Both the position numbers and the translations under genes were made by a program. Shown here piece by piece: positions 6,337-11,815 of a stretch of 14,440 nucleotides of DNA. The stretch is from NCBI GenBank assembly GCA_948585895.1, contig CAPBNZ010000047.1, forward strand, positions 1 to 14,440, given 5' to 3'. The notes beneath the pieces were generated by a model, which was not told where the DNA came from, made no database searches, and worked only from the letters and a program-made list of their open reading frames with translations. This DNA is from an uncultured Clostridia bacterium. Lineage in GTDB: Bacteria > Bacillota > Clostridia > TANB77 > CAG-508. Numbering within the stretch: position 1 is the stretch's first letter; every line of letters starts with the position of its first letter.

Positions 6337-7080
6337 CTACTCACCAACTTTATCTTTCAATTGTTTAATCAATTTTGTAGCTTGTTCTTTTGTAAGCTTA
6401 GTCAACAATTCCTTTGAATGTTCAACATTTAATTTTGTATAAGTTTTTTTCTTTAGCTCTTCATCTTTAGCTAAATATATTCTTATTGATTGTAACTGTC
6501 CTTCATCCATCATTTCAATTGGCTTTTCTTCTTTGGTTTTCCCTTTTTCATTTACTGTTTTTTTAGGATAACCATAACTAAATACAATTTCACCTTTACT
6601 ATTGGCAATCTTAATTTTTTCTATTTTTTCTGTTTCCACATTTGTTGAAATTTCAGCAACTGTAAATTTTTCATATTTATTAGATAGTTCCCATTTCCCT
6701 TTGTCGTTCTTTTGTGTTGGAACATTTGCAAAATAGAATATTCTTGTATATAATTCTCTACCTATACCAACATTAAAACCTGCTCTTTTAAACGCATCAC
6801 TTGCTTCTCCCTTTTCTTTTTCGCTAAAGCTTTCTGTCCCACAATCACATTTATCAATCCATTGCTTTGTGTCGTTATCCCAAATTGAAATTGTACAAAA
6901 TAAATTGCCTTTTATTTCTTCATATCTATCTTTCCAACCATTTATTCCAAATGTTTCATCAAGAATTCTTTTATCACATCTACTGTCTTTATAGAGTAAT
7001 AACTGTACTCCTTTTTCTAGAACTTGTGCTACTCTTATTTCAATTTCATCTGCTCGTAAACATCTTATTTTCTTTTCCAT
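6337..7080 (-). CDS. Rad52/22-family single-strand annealing protein, 247 aa
   Basis: The N-terminal 120 residues match phage Rad52/Sak-type annealing proteins: LLLYKDSRCDKRILDETFG, NGWKDRYEEIKGNLFCTISI, DKCDCGTESFSEKEKGEASD, and AFKRAGFNVGIGRELYTRIF. These proteins form rings on single-stranded DNA and pair complementary strands. The middle (120-175) is a variable beta region. The C-terminal tail (about 190-247) is a lysine-rich helix (LLTKLTKEQATKLIKQLKDK) that may contact SSB or other partners. AAAGGAAG lies 8 bases before the ATG and overlaps the upstream gene's stop. Nuclease and ssb follow downstream, giving a complete annealing-type recombination module. Confidence 0.88.
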   Translation of the reverse strand: MEKKIRCLRADEIEIRVAQVLEKGVQLLLYKDSRCDKRILDETFGINGWKDRYEEIKGNLFCTISIWDNDTKQWIDKCDCGTESFSEKEKGEASDAFKRAGFNVGIGRELYTRIFYFANVPTQKNDKGKWELSNKYEKFTVAEISTNVETEKIEKIKIANSKGEIVFSYGYPKKTVNEKGKTKEEKPIEMMDEGQLQSIRIYLAKDEELKKKTYTKLNVEHSKELLTKLTKEQATKLIKQLKDKVGE

Positions 7081-7082
7081 GT

Positions 7083-7259
7083 CTAGCTTCCTTTCTCATT
7101 TAGTTTTATAAATTTTTGTACTAGTTTTAATAAATCAATCTTTTTCATTTTTACATATTGAACTTGTCCAGTTTCTTTTTGTTTAAAGTCTGTCTTAATT
7201 ATTTCTTTAACAAGCCAATCGTAACTATATTCAATATTTTCACTAAGCTGATTTTTCAT
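7083..7259 (-). CDS. Short phage protein, 58 aa
   Basis: Small basic helical protein (SYDWLVKEIIKTDFKQKETG, then KKIDLLKLVQKFIKLNEKGS). The frame is open 14 codons further upstream, but the ATG at 7259 is preferred: GGAAAAG precedes it and it overlaps the coiled-coil gene by 17 bases. It ends 2 bases before the annealing-protein start and supplies that gene's ribosome binding site in its last codons. No family recognised. Confidence 0.55.
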   Translation of the reverse strand: MKNQLSENIEYSYDWLVKEIIKTDFKQKETGQVQYVKMKKIDLLKLVQKFIKLNEKGS

Positions 7260-7602
7260 TTTTCTTTTCCAATCGTTTAACCTTACGTTCAAGCTTTTCA
7301 ATTTCTTTTGTAAGTTCTACATTAGTTTCGCCTAATAAAGTACATTTTTCGTTTGTTTCAGCTAGTTGTCTTTTAAATTCTTTTTTCTCTTCTGTAAGTT
7401 TTTCACACTGTTCTTGGTACTTGATATATAAATCAAACTTCTCAGCCTTTTGTTCTAAAAATCCTACATACTTTTTAGATATATCAGTGTAGTCCGATTG
7501 CAACGTTTTATATTTTAATTCAACTGCGTTTTTTTCCTTTCGTATCTTTTCATTTTCACTAATCAATTTGGTTTTGTCTTTAAACCAATCTATAAATTTC
7601 AT
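7243..7602 (-). CDS. Coiled-coil phage protein, 119 aa
   Basis: After a short N-terminus with aromatic and basic residues (MKFIDWFKDKTK) almost the whole protein is one long charged helix with heptad pattern, ending in ELTKEIEKLERKVKRLEKKN. No catalytic motif is visible. The start has AAAGGAG 7 bases upstream and overlaps the preceding gene's stop by 4 bases. It sits between the replication and recombination genes. A structural or adaptor role is possible, but nothing in the sequence fixes it. Confidence 0.65.
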   Translation of the reverse strand: MKFIDWFKDKTKLISENEKIRKEKNAVELKYKTLQSDYTDISKKYVGFLEQKAEKFDLYIKYQEQCEKLTEEKKEFKRQLAETNEKCTLLGETNVELTKEIEKLERKVKRLEKKNEKSA

Positions 7603-7949
7603 ACTAATTCTCCTTTCTCAAAATCTATTTGATAATTGCATTGTTGTTGAAATGCTAAATCACATTCACGTGCTTTTCTCATCATGTTTATGGCTCTTTT
7701 TACATAGTCATTTCGTGCCATCTTCGCCTCTTGATAATCTATGGTTGCTTTATATCCCATATTGTTTGAATGCGTTATATAAAATGGTACTTCATGATTT
7801 ATAAAAGCCTTATTCCATTTTTCAACTGCCTCTCTCCATTCGCGACCATCTTTGCTTATATTAATTCCCCAGTCACGATGAAGTTCAAACACAATTTGAT
7901 TTTTCGTTTTCCAATCCGATAAGTCAATGTGATTTACTAAGTTAATCAT
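7599..7949 (-). CDS. Phage early protein near the helicase, 116 aa
   Basis: Residues 1-70 read like a small winged-helix or DNA-binding domain (WKTKNQIVFELHRDWGINIS, REWREAVEKWNKAF, VPFYITHSNNMGYKA). Residues 75-105 form a basic helix (KMARNDYVKRAINMMRKARE) with two later Cys. Proteins with a similar 'W+..VE.....F.......YI.HS..GY' layout occur in early regions of Firmicutes phages, but I cannot attach a function. AGGAGGT lies 8 bases upstream of the ATG, inside the 26-codon ORF before it, and the two overlap by 8 bases. Confidence 0.65.
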   Translation of the reverse strand: MINLVNHIDLSDWKTKNQIVFELHRDWGINISKDGREWREAVEKWNKAFINHEVPFYITHSNNMGYKATIDYQEAKMARNDYVKRAINMMRKARECDLAFQQQCNYQIDFEKGELV

Positions 7950-8022
7950 TTTCTTCTACCTCCTCGGCTCTTTGTAATAAATTTGCATATACTTTTGTTA
8001 ATACCTCCTGTATACTTTTCAT
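7942..8022 (-). CDS. Possible 26-aa peptide between helicase and next gene
   Basis: A 26-codon frame starts at 8022, 8 bases after the helicase stop. TAGGTG overlaps that stop and lies 5 bases before the ATG. The predicted peptide is one amphipathic acidic helix (MKSIQEVLTKVYANLLQRAE). The frame ends 8 bases into the next gene, exactly like other junctions in this operon, and contains that gene's AGGAGGT. It is either a real microprotein or a translated linker that couples the 116-aa gene to the helicase gene. Confidence 0.45.
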   Translation of the reverse strand: MKSIQEVLTKVYANLLQRAEEVEEND

Positions 8023-8030
8023 TTTTTCAC

Positions 8031-9350
8031 CTACTCCCAAGATGTTTTCCATTTGTAATACTTGAATTCATCTAATGAATTTAATAATCGTTTACTTTCA
8101 GGTTCAAAATACATTCCAATAAACCTGTCCTCAACACCGAAATCTCTATTCTTACAAATTTCAATAACATTTGAATATTTGTATATGTCATTTGAATCGT
8201 TCCATTTAAACATTTCTTTTGTTTTTATTTTGAAATCATTATTTACTCTATGAAGGATAAATACATTGTCAGCAATGTTTGTTAAGTCTGCACTACCAGA
8301 TATATCGATTTTTCTTAAAAAGCTAGTAACTTTTCTTGGATGGCATACAAAGTGAATATGAATATCTAATTTCTTCGCTAATTCACTAAGTTCTTGCACA
8401 AATTGACTTTGAACATCATATTTGTTGTCACCATATGAAGATAAATTCATACTCATAAGATTGTCCAAAATTACAACCTTAACATTATTCTTCTTTACGC
8501 ACTCACTAATGCTATATAAAATGTCCTTTACTTTGTTTCCATTTGTATTGTTATAAATAAACAATCTACTATCTAGCCATTTTTCTATTTTAGATTTAGT
8601 CTCATCGCTTACATACCAGTAATCTTTATTCTTGTTGTAAGTCATTTCCCTTTTACCAGCACATTGCATAGTTATCCATTTTAAGAGTCTTTTTGCAACA
8701 AGCTCACCACTATAAATTAGTGTGTTGAACCCTTGATTGATACTTTCTATTGCTATTTGATTAAGATATGTTGACTTTGCAGAAGCATTTGAACCACTCC
8801 ATACGCTTAGTTGTCCTAGTGCGAATCCTTTTATTGCACCATCAAATTCATAAAGATTTGACTTGACTCTCACTATTTCTTCTTCGTTTGATGTATCAAT
8901 ATCGCTTACCGATAATACTTTTTTATCTAGTGTAACAATCTGTATTTCATCAAGTTTTTTCATCTTTTGCATAAACTCGTCATAAGATATTTCACTTGTT
9001 TTCAATTTTTCGTTTAAATTTTTGATAATATCTTCTTTGTAATATTTGACAATTGCTTCTTCTGATAGTTTTAATTGTTCTTCCCAACATTGACTATGAA
9101 ACCAAGTTCCTGTATACAATTCGAAAAATCGGTCAATATCAAAGCTAGGATTTCTTTGTAGCATGGTAGTAAAATCTACAATTTTTAAATCTTTCCAACA
9201 GTCTATAACCTGTTGCAGTAAAACTTGATTTTCTTTTTTTACTAGATACTTAGGCTTTATTTGAATCAGGTCAAGTAGTTCATTCTTGTTTAATATTAAA
9301 GCCATAAACTCATCTTCTATTTGTTCACGACTTCTTCTTGAAATTTCCAT
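8031..9350 (-). CDS. DnaB-type replicative helicase, 439 aa
   Basis: Phage replicative helicase that would unwind DNA ahead of the fork as a hexamer. Residues 1-110 are a helical DnaB N-terminal-like domain; 165-439 form the RecA-like motor. Visible motifs: P-loop GSNASAKST (186-194), YSGELVAKR with E215, Walker B VVILDN with D296, FVCHPRK with H337, GSADLTNIADN (352-362) and KNRDFG with R402, a candidate arginine finger. The P-loop has Ala191 where GxxxxGK[ST] requires Gly, encoded GCA instead of GGN; Lys192 and Ser193 remain. The start ATG overlaps the initiator stop by one base (TGATG), so translation is coupled; an in-frame GTG one codon earlier is the alternative. Confidence 0.92.
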   Translation of the reverse strand: MEISRRSREQIEDEFMALILNKNELLDLIQIKPKYLVKKENQVLLQQVIDCWKDLKIVDFTTMLQRNPSFDIDRFFELYTGTWFHSQCWEEQLKLSEEAIVKYYKEDIIKNLNEKLKTSEISYDEFMQKMKKLDEIQIVTLDKKVLSVSDIDTSNEEEIVRVKSNLYEFDGAIKGFALGQLSVWSGSNASAKSTYLNQIAIESINQGFNTLIYSGELVAKRLLKWITMQCAGKREMTYNKNKDYWYVSDETKSKIEKWLDSRLFIYNNTNGNKVKDILYSISECVKKNNVKVVILDNLMSMNLSSYGDNKYDVQSQFVQELSELAKKLDIHIHFVCHPRKVTSFLRKIDISGSADLTNIADNVFILHRVNNDFKIKTKEMFKWNDSNDIYKYSNVIEICKNRDFGVEDRFIGMYFEPESKRLLNSLDEFKYYKWKTSWE

Positions 9351-10120
9351 CACAATTGAAATGCACCATTGCCAACTTTTTTCAATGGACAGCCTTCTTC
9401 TTGTACTAAATTACTAGATTCTGTAATTTCATCTTCCCAACCTTTAGCATTTAACCATGTCGTCGGATATGGTATATATTGCCCATTGTTGTTTTTCCAT
9501 TGTTCTGTATTTTTTAGTAAAGATATTTTCTCTACCATTGTGTTTACTAGTTCTTCACTAGGTTTATTTTTAGTAAACCATTTCTCTGCATTACCTTTAG
9601 AAACTTTTCTTGGATAAGCATCCCAGAATTTTGTGAATAACTTATCATCAAAGATTTCTTTTTTATATTTTTCTTTTGAATTATTTAATAGATTAATTTC
9701 TTTAATAGAAGAATTATTTTGTTCTATCGTTGAAGATATAAGGGTTCTATCTTCTAAGATATTAGGTTCTATCGTTGAAGATGCATCTTTTATCTTTGAA
9801 GATACTAATTTTTTATACTCTTTTCCAAATGCATAATAAGAATAATTTCCTCTATCTTTTACGTTTTTATGTTTCAAAATTTCTACACTACACATTTTTT
9901 CTAATCTTCTGTATAAAGCTAATTTCTTAATATTTAGAATAGGCAATGCTTCTAATAAACTTTGATAATTCACCCAGAAGTATGTTTCACCATCTATTTC
10001 TTTTTTTGTCATATTTGGTTCAAAATCAACAATCCATCTAAGTATTATTAAATCAACAATATCCAAATTTCCTAATTTCAGTACTTCTTCTTGATTAAAT
10101 CCTTCAATCGTGTATTTCAT
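9350..10120 (-). CDS. Phage replication initiator / helicase loader, 256 aa
   Basis: Residues 1-105 are the winged-helix N-terminus of phage replisome-organiser proteins (MKYTIEGFNQEEVL, DLIILRWIVDF, YFWVNYQSLLEALPIL, YRRLEKM). Residues 165-230 carry the typical C-terminal segment of helicase-loading initiators (FWDAYPRKVSKGNAEKWF, YIPYPTTWLNAKGWEDE). Between them is a low-complexity linker (about 106-145, with SSTIE twice) whose DNA contains the iteron array at 9721-9803. The protein would bind the origin within its own gene and deliver the helicase encoded next. The ATG at 10120 has AGGTGAG upstream and gives the family N-terminus; the in-frame GTG 3 codons earlier overlaps that ribosome binding site. 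Confidence 0.88.
   Translation of the reverse strand: MKYTIEGFNQEEVLKLGNLDIVDLIILRWIVDFEPNMTKKEIDGETYFWVNYQSLLEALPILNIKKLALYRRLEKMCSVEILKHKNVKDRGNYSYYAFGKEYKKLVSSKIKDASSTIEPNILEDRTLISSTIEQNNSSIKEINLLNNSKEKYKKEIFDDKLFTKFWDAYPRKVSKGNAEKWFTKNKPSEELVNTMVEKISLLKNTEQWKNNNGQYIPYPTTWLNAKGWEDEITESSNLVQEEGCPLKKVGNGAFQL
9721..9803. repeat. Iteron-like direct repeats, candidate replication origin
   Basis: Four 17-bp units start at 9721, 9744, 9766 and 9787, a spacing of 23, 22 and 21 bases, close to two helical turns. Units 1 and 3 are identical (GTTCTATCGTTGAAGAT). Unit 2 keeps GTTCTATC and AAGAT, and unit 4 keeps TATC and TTGAAGAT. A perfect 12-bp palindrome (AAGATGCATCTT, 9778-9789) joins units 3 and 4. 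The array lies in the linker of the initiator gene, as the lambda origin lies in gene O. Origin function is inferred. Confidence 0.65.
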
Positions 10121-10121
10121 A

Positions 10122-10403
10122 TTACTCACCTTTTACTAATTCAGCAGGTATTAATTGATAATCTTTCCATACATAATCTTGTAATTCAAAAATTTCATCA
10201 ATAGTCATATCTGTATTTTTTAAATCAATAATCTCTCTCATAATTTCCTCCTCTATATCTTCATTTTTACATTCTGGACATACTTGTAATTCCAATGAAT
10301 TATGGTTAGAAAATAATTCATAAACACCATAAAATTCTTCATACGTTGTACGCCACTTTAATGGTTCTTCAAAACGACATTTGCACATATTACACTTATA
10401 CAT
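10122..10403 (-). CDS. Zinc-ribbon phage protein, 93 aa
   Basis: Two cysteine pairs, YKCNMCKCRFEEP (C4, C7, with extra C9) and LQVCPECKNEDIEEE, would bind one zinc ion as a rubredoxin-like ribbon. This is a common small protein type in Firmicutes phage early regions. The C-terminal half is acidic helix (EIIDLKNTDMTIDEIFELQD) and may bind a protein partner. The ATG at 10403 is preferred because it places the first Cys pair at the N-terminus, as usual; AGG lies about 10 bases upstream, and the longer frame would overlap the regulator gene. It lies 4 bases after the Cro-like gene. The molecular role is unknown. Confidence 0.7.
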   Translation of the reverse strand: MYKCNMCKCRFEEPLKWRTTYEEFYGVYELFSNHNSLELQVCPECKNEDIEEEIMREIIDLKNTDMTIDEIFELQDYVWKDYQLIPAELVKGE

Positions 10404-10407
10404 AAAA

Positions 10408-10641
10408 TCACAACCTAACTTCGACTTCAAAATCTGATTCAATACCTAAAGCATCACATAAAATCTTGTATTGAGCTGGTTTAATCTTTGACTGTCCAAG
10501 CTCCCAAAAGTCAATTAATGTTTTTGAAAAACCTGTTTTGTCCCGCATATCTTTTAAACTAAGTTCTTTCTCTTGACGTATTTTTCTAAGTTGCATTCCT
10601 AACTGTTTATAAAAATGCTTATCAATAGTTTTAATCACCAT
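10408..10641 (-). CDS. Cro-like XRE-family regulator, 77 aa
   Basis: Single helix-turn-helix protein: LGMQLRKIRQEKELSLKDMR, DKTGFSKTLIDFWELGQSKI, YKILCDALGI (residues about 14-67), with no further domain. It is the first gene of the leftward early operon and points away from the repressor at 11432, the position of cro in lambdoid switches. It would bind operators in the switch region and tip the balance to lytic growth or limit early transcription. The ATG at 10641 has GGAG 9 bases upstream; the open frame continues 15 codons further without a better start. Whether it acts as Cro or as an activator cannot be read from the sequence. Confidence 0.85.
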   Translation of the reverse strand: MVIKTIDKHFYKQLGMQLRKIRQEKELSLKDMRDKTGFSKTLIDFWELGQSKIKPAQYKILCDALGIESDFEVEVRL

Positions 10642-10670
10642 TGTACCTCTCTCCTTTCTTTCTAAATTTG

Positions 10671-10699
10671 GGTATAAGAAAAACACCTATCATGGTCAA
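10671..10699 (-). promoter_or_regulatory. Leftward early promoter
   Basis: On the minus strand TTGACC (10699-10694) is followed by a 17-base spacer and TATACC (10676-10671), 30 bases upstream of the Cro-like gene's start. The spacer contains an operator half-site (ATAGGTGTTT), so a bound repressor would block polymerase. It should drive the whole early operon. Confidence 0.65.
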
Positions 10700-10763
10700 A
10701 TAGTTGACTTTTCTAGGTGTTTGTAGTACAATTCAAGTACTACCTGTCATAGGTGTTCTTATA
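10681..10763. promoter_or_regulatory. Operator region with three AACACCTA-type half-sites
   Basis: AAACACCTA at 10681-10689 is inverted relative to TAGGTGTTT at 10714-10722, and a third copy, TAGGTGTT, lies at 10750-10757. The outer copies extend the match to TATAAGAA(AA)ACACCTAT versus the reverse complement of ATAGGTGTTCTTATA. A perfect inverted repeat GTAGTAC-7-GTACTAC (10723-10743) sits between copies two and three. Two half-sites lie in the spacers of the divergent promoters, so these are likely operators for one of the XRE proteins. Confidence 0.6.
10704..10732 (+). promoter_or_regulatory. Rightward promoter, divergent from the early promoter
   Basis: TTGACT (10704-10709), 17-base spacer, TACAAT (10727-10732). 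The match to a vegetative promoter is good and the spacer contains operator half-site TAGGTGTTT. Its -35 is only 4 bases from the -35 of the leftward promoter. The transcript would run into the small ORFs at 10839 and 11083. Confidence 0.55.
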
Positions 10764-10838
10764 CATTTGTGATAAGTGGTGTATTGGTTTAATATTGTTT
10801 TTAAAGTATCTCTCCAAATCTAACGAAAGGAGATAACA

Positions 10839-10922
10839 ATGAAACAATTAAACTTTAAGAAAAAAGTATTTTTATCGCACATATCAGTAAACATACTCGG
10901 TATGTTTCATTTAGAATTGTGA
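10839..10922 (+). CDS. Possible 27-aa peptide in the switch region
   Basis: AAAGGAG lies 6 bases upstream of an ATG, one of the best ribosome binding sites in the window, and the frame runs 27 codons to TGA. The peptide is basic then hydrophobic (MKQLNFKKKVFLSHISVNIL). An upstream promoter with good hexamers (10704-10732) points at it. Inside the frame a perfect 8-bp inverted repeat (AAACATAC, loop TCG, GTATGTTT; 10889-10907) could form a hairpin in the RNA. It could be a leader peptide, a small regulator or a toxin-like peptide; no family recognised. Confidence 0.45.
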   Translation: MKQLNFKKKVFLSHISVNILGMFHLEL

Positions 10923-11082
10923 TTCGAAAAAAAGTAAATCTTTTTTCTAATGAATTATTTGGGTTAAGTTCTGTCGTCGAAAAATAGAAACTTAATCCTC
11001 TAATTTTGCCTTCAACTCATTATGAGTTTTAGGAAATATAAAAATGTGTAGCACCTTCTAAACTCTTTAAGGGAATAGAAAG
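10923..11082. other. Untranslated stretch with small inverted repeats
   Basis: No convincing gene in any frame. Two short dyads are present: an A/T-only stem around 10926-10948 (AAAAAAAG, loop, CTTTTTTC) and AACTCAT-T-ATGAGTT at 11014-11028. They could shape the RNA that links the two small plus-strand ORFs, or serve as protein sites. Confidence 0.35.
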
Positions 11083-11196
11083 ATGGTGAATATGAAATTA
11101 TTCATACACGTTTTGGAGATATTATTCAAAAACGATGTTTCTTTCAAGATTGGCGATATTTCGTTAATTAAGATTGTTAACAACCGTCGAGATTAA
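11083..11196 (+). CDS. Possible 37-aa peptide in the switch region
   Basis: The frame begins at ATG 11083 with AAGGGA 8 bases upstream; a second ATG 9 bases on is an alternative start. The peptide is mixed hydrophobic and basic (MKLFIHVLEILFKNDVSFKI, then GDISLIKIVNNRRD). It ends just before a weak GAGA-6-TCTC stem followed by seven T residues (11189-11209), which could act as a terminator. It may share a transcript with the 27-aa ORF. No family recognised; coding status uncertain. Confidence 0.35.
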   Translation: MVNMKLFIHVLEILFKNDVSFKIGDISLIKIVNNRRD

Positions 11197-11268
11197 TTTC
11201 TCCTTTTTTTGTGCCATCTAGCACCACTTTATCACTTGCAGAATACGTTTTCTGTACCCTGTGATTAA

Positions 11269-11297
11269 ATGATAACACATTATGTGTATCATGTCAA
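11269..11297 (-). promoter_or_regulatory. Second leftward promoter in the switch
   Basis: On the minus strand TTGACA (11297-11292), a 17-base spacer and TATCAT (11274-11269). This is a perfect -35 with ideal spacing. One dyad fills most of the spacer and a second overlaps the -35. Transcripts would run about 600 bases leftward to the Cro-like gene, antisense to the small plus-strand ORFs. Confidence 0.65.
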
Positions 11298-11310
11298 CAC
11301 AAATTGTGTT
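11275..11310. promoter_or_regulatory. Two tandem operator dyads, ACACA...TGTGT
   Basis: ACACAT-T-ATGTGT (11275-11287) and AACACAA-A-TTGTGTT (11296-11310) are perfect dyads around a single central base, with centres 22 bases apart. Both have the size and symmetry of XRE/CI operators and overlap the leftward promoter. They are likely sites for the repressor encoded at 11432. Confidence 0.7.
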
Positions 11311-11389
11311 CTTTAGGTATTATATATCAAAGTTATGACCACATTTTGGTTACAAAGTGTTTATTTTGTCCATACTTTTTAACGATTTA

Positions 11390-11398
11390 TGGTATAAT
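11390..11398 (+). promoter_or_regulatory. Extended -10 promoter of the repressor gene
   Basis: TGG-TATAAT is a full extended -10 element, 33 bases before the TTG start. No good -35 lies at normal spacing, which fits an extended -10 promoter of moderate strength. Confidence 0.55.
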
Positions 11399-11431
11399 AT
11401 AATTGACAAAGTATGAAAGTTGGTGATTTTA

Positions 11432-11746
11432 TTGTTTGGAGAAAAATTGTCCTATTTAAGACGCATAAATAATATTTCTCAAGAAGAATTAGGAAACGCT
11501 TTAGGCTATACTAAAAATGCTATTTCTGGATGGGAAACAAGTAGAACAGAACCTCCAATTCACATCATACTTGAAATAGCTAAATATTTTAATGTAACTA
11601 CAGACTATCTTTTAGGGTTTACTAAAGAAGATCTAGACAACATAAAAATTTTAAAAACTGCACTTGAAAATGCTGGCGTTGACAACATAGAACAAGCTAT
11701 GCAAATTATAGAAATATTAAAAAATGAAAAAGATGCTAAAAAATAG
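11432..11746 (+). CDS. XRE-family phage repressor (CI-like, short), 104 aa
   Basis: The N-terminal helix-turn-helix is clear: FGEKLSYLRRINNISQEELG, NALGYTKNAISGWETSRTEP, ILEIAKYFNVTTDYLLG (residues 2-62). The remainder (63-104) is a short helical segment (DNIEQAMQIIEILKNEKD) for dimerisation. There is no LexA/CI-type autopeptidase domain, and no ImmA-like protease gene follows, so the inducing route is not visible. The TTG at 11432 is preferred: GGTG lies 6 bases before it and it yields the MFGEKL-type N-terminus usual in the family; the frame is open 4 codons further to another TTG. It faces away from the early operon and would keep that operon silent in the lysogen. Confidence 0.88.
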   Translation: MFGEKLSYLRRINNISQEELGNALGYTKNAISGWETSRTEPPIHIILEIAKYFNVTTDYLLGFTKEDLDNIKILKTALENAGVDNIEQAMQIIEILKNEKDAKK

Positions 11747-11757
11747 TATCTTTTTTT
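11728..11757 (+). terminator. Intrinsic terminator of the repressor gene
   Basis: A stem AAAAGATGCTA / TAGTATCTTTT (one G-U pair) with loop AAAAA runs into seven T residues. It overlaps the last codons and stop of the repressor gene, separating its transcript from the lipoprotein gene. Confidence 0.8.
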
Positions 11758-11766
11758 GGTAAAATA

Positions 11767-11775
11767 TGGTATATT
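11767..11775 (+). promoter_or_regulatory. Possible promoter of the lipoprotein gene
   Basis: TGG-TATATT resembles an extended -10, lying right after the terminator and 40 bases before the lipoprotein ATG. No clear -35. It would give the lipoprotein its own transcript in the lysogen. Confidence 0.4.
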
Positions 11776-11815
11776 CTTATTGACTGCTAGTACAGGGTCT
11801 AGTAAGGAGTAAGGT

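Larger units (their letters stand above)
11197..11431. other. Intergenic control region upstream of the repressor gene
   Basis: No gene is supported here. It holds a leftward promoter with two operator dyads (11269-11310) and the extended -10 of the repressor promoter (11390-11398). A GTGC/GCAC mini-stem lies at 11211-11224. Confidence 0.5.

Noticed and set aside
9369..9836. Two rightward frames opposite the initiator gene
   Set aside because: Antisense shadows; the initiator is supported by family motifs and operon context.
11164..11217. Leftward 17-codon frame downstream of the 11269 promoter (MAQKKEKLISTVVNNLN)
   Set aside because: Very short, with a poor ribosome binding site; nothing beyond the open frame supports translation.
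10839..11250. CRISPR array or tRNA in the switch gap
   Set aside because: No regularly spaced repeats with unique spacers, and no cloverleaf with anticodon and T-arm could be traced.
11403..11408. TTGACA just upstream of the repressor start
   Set aside because: No -10 at proper spacing; it lies downstream of the better TATAAT and inside the likely leader.
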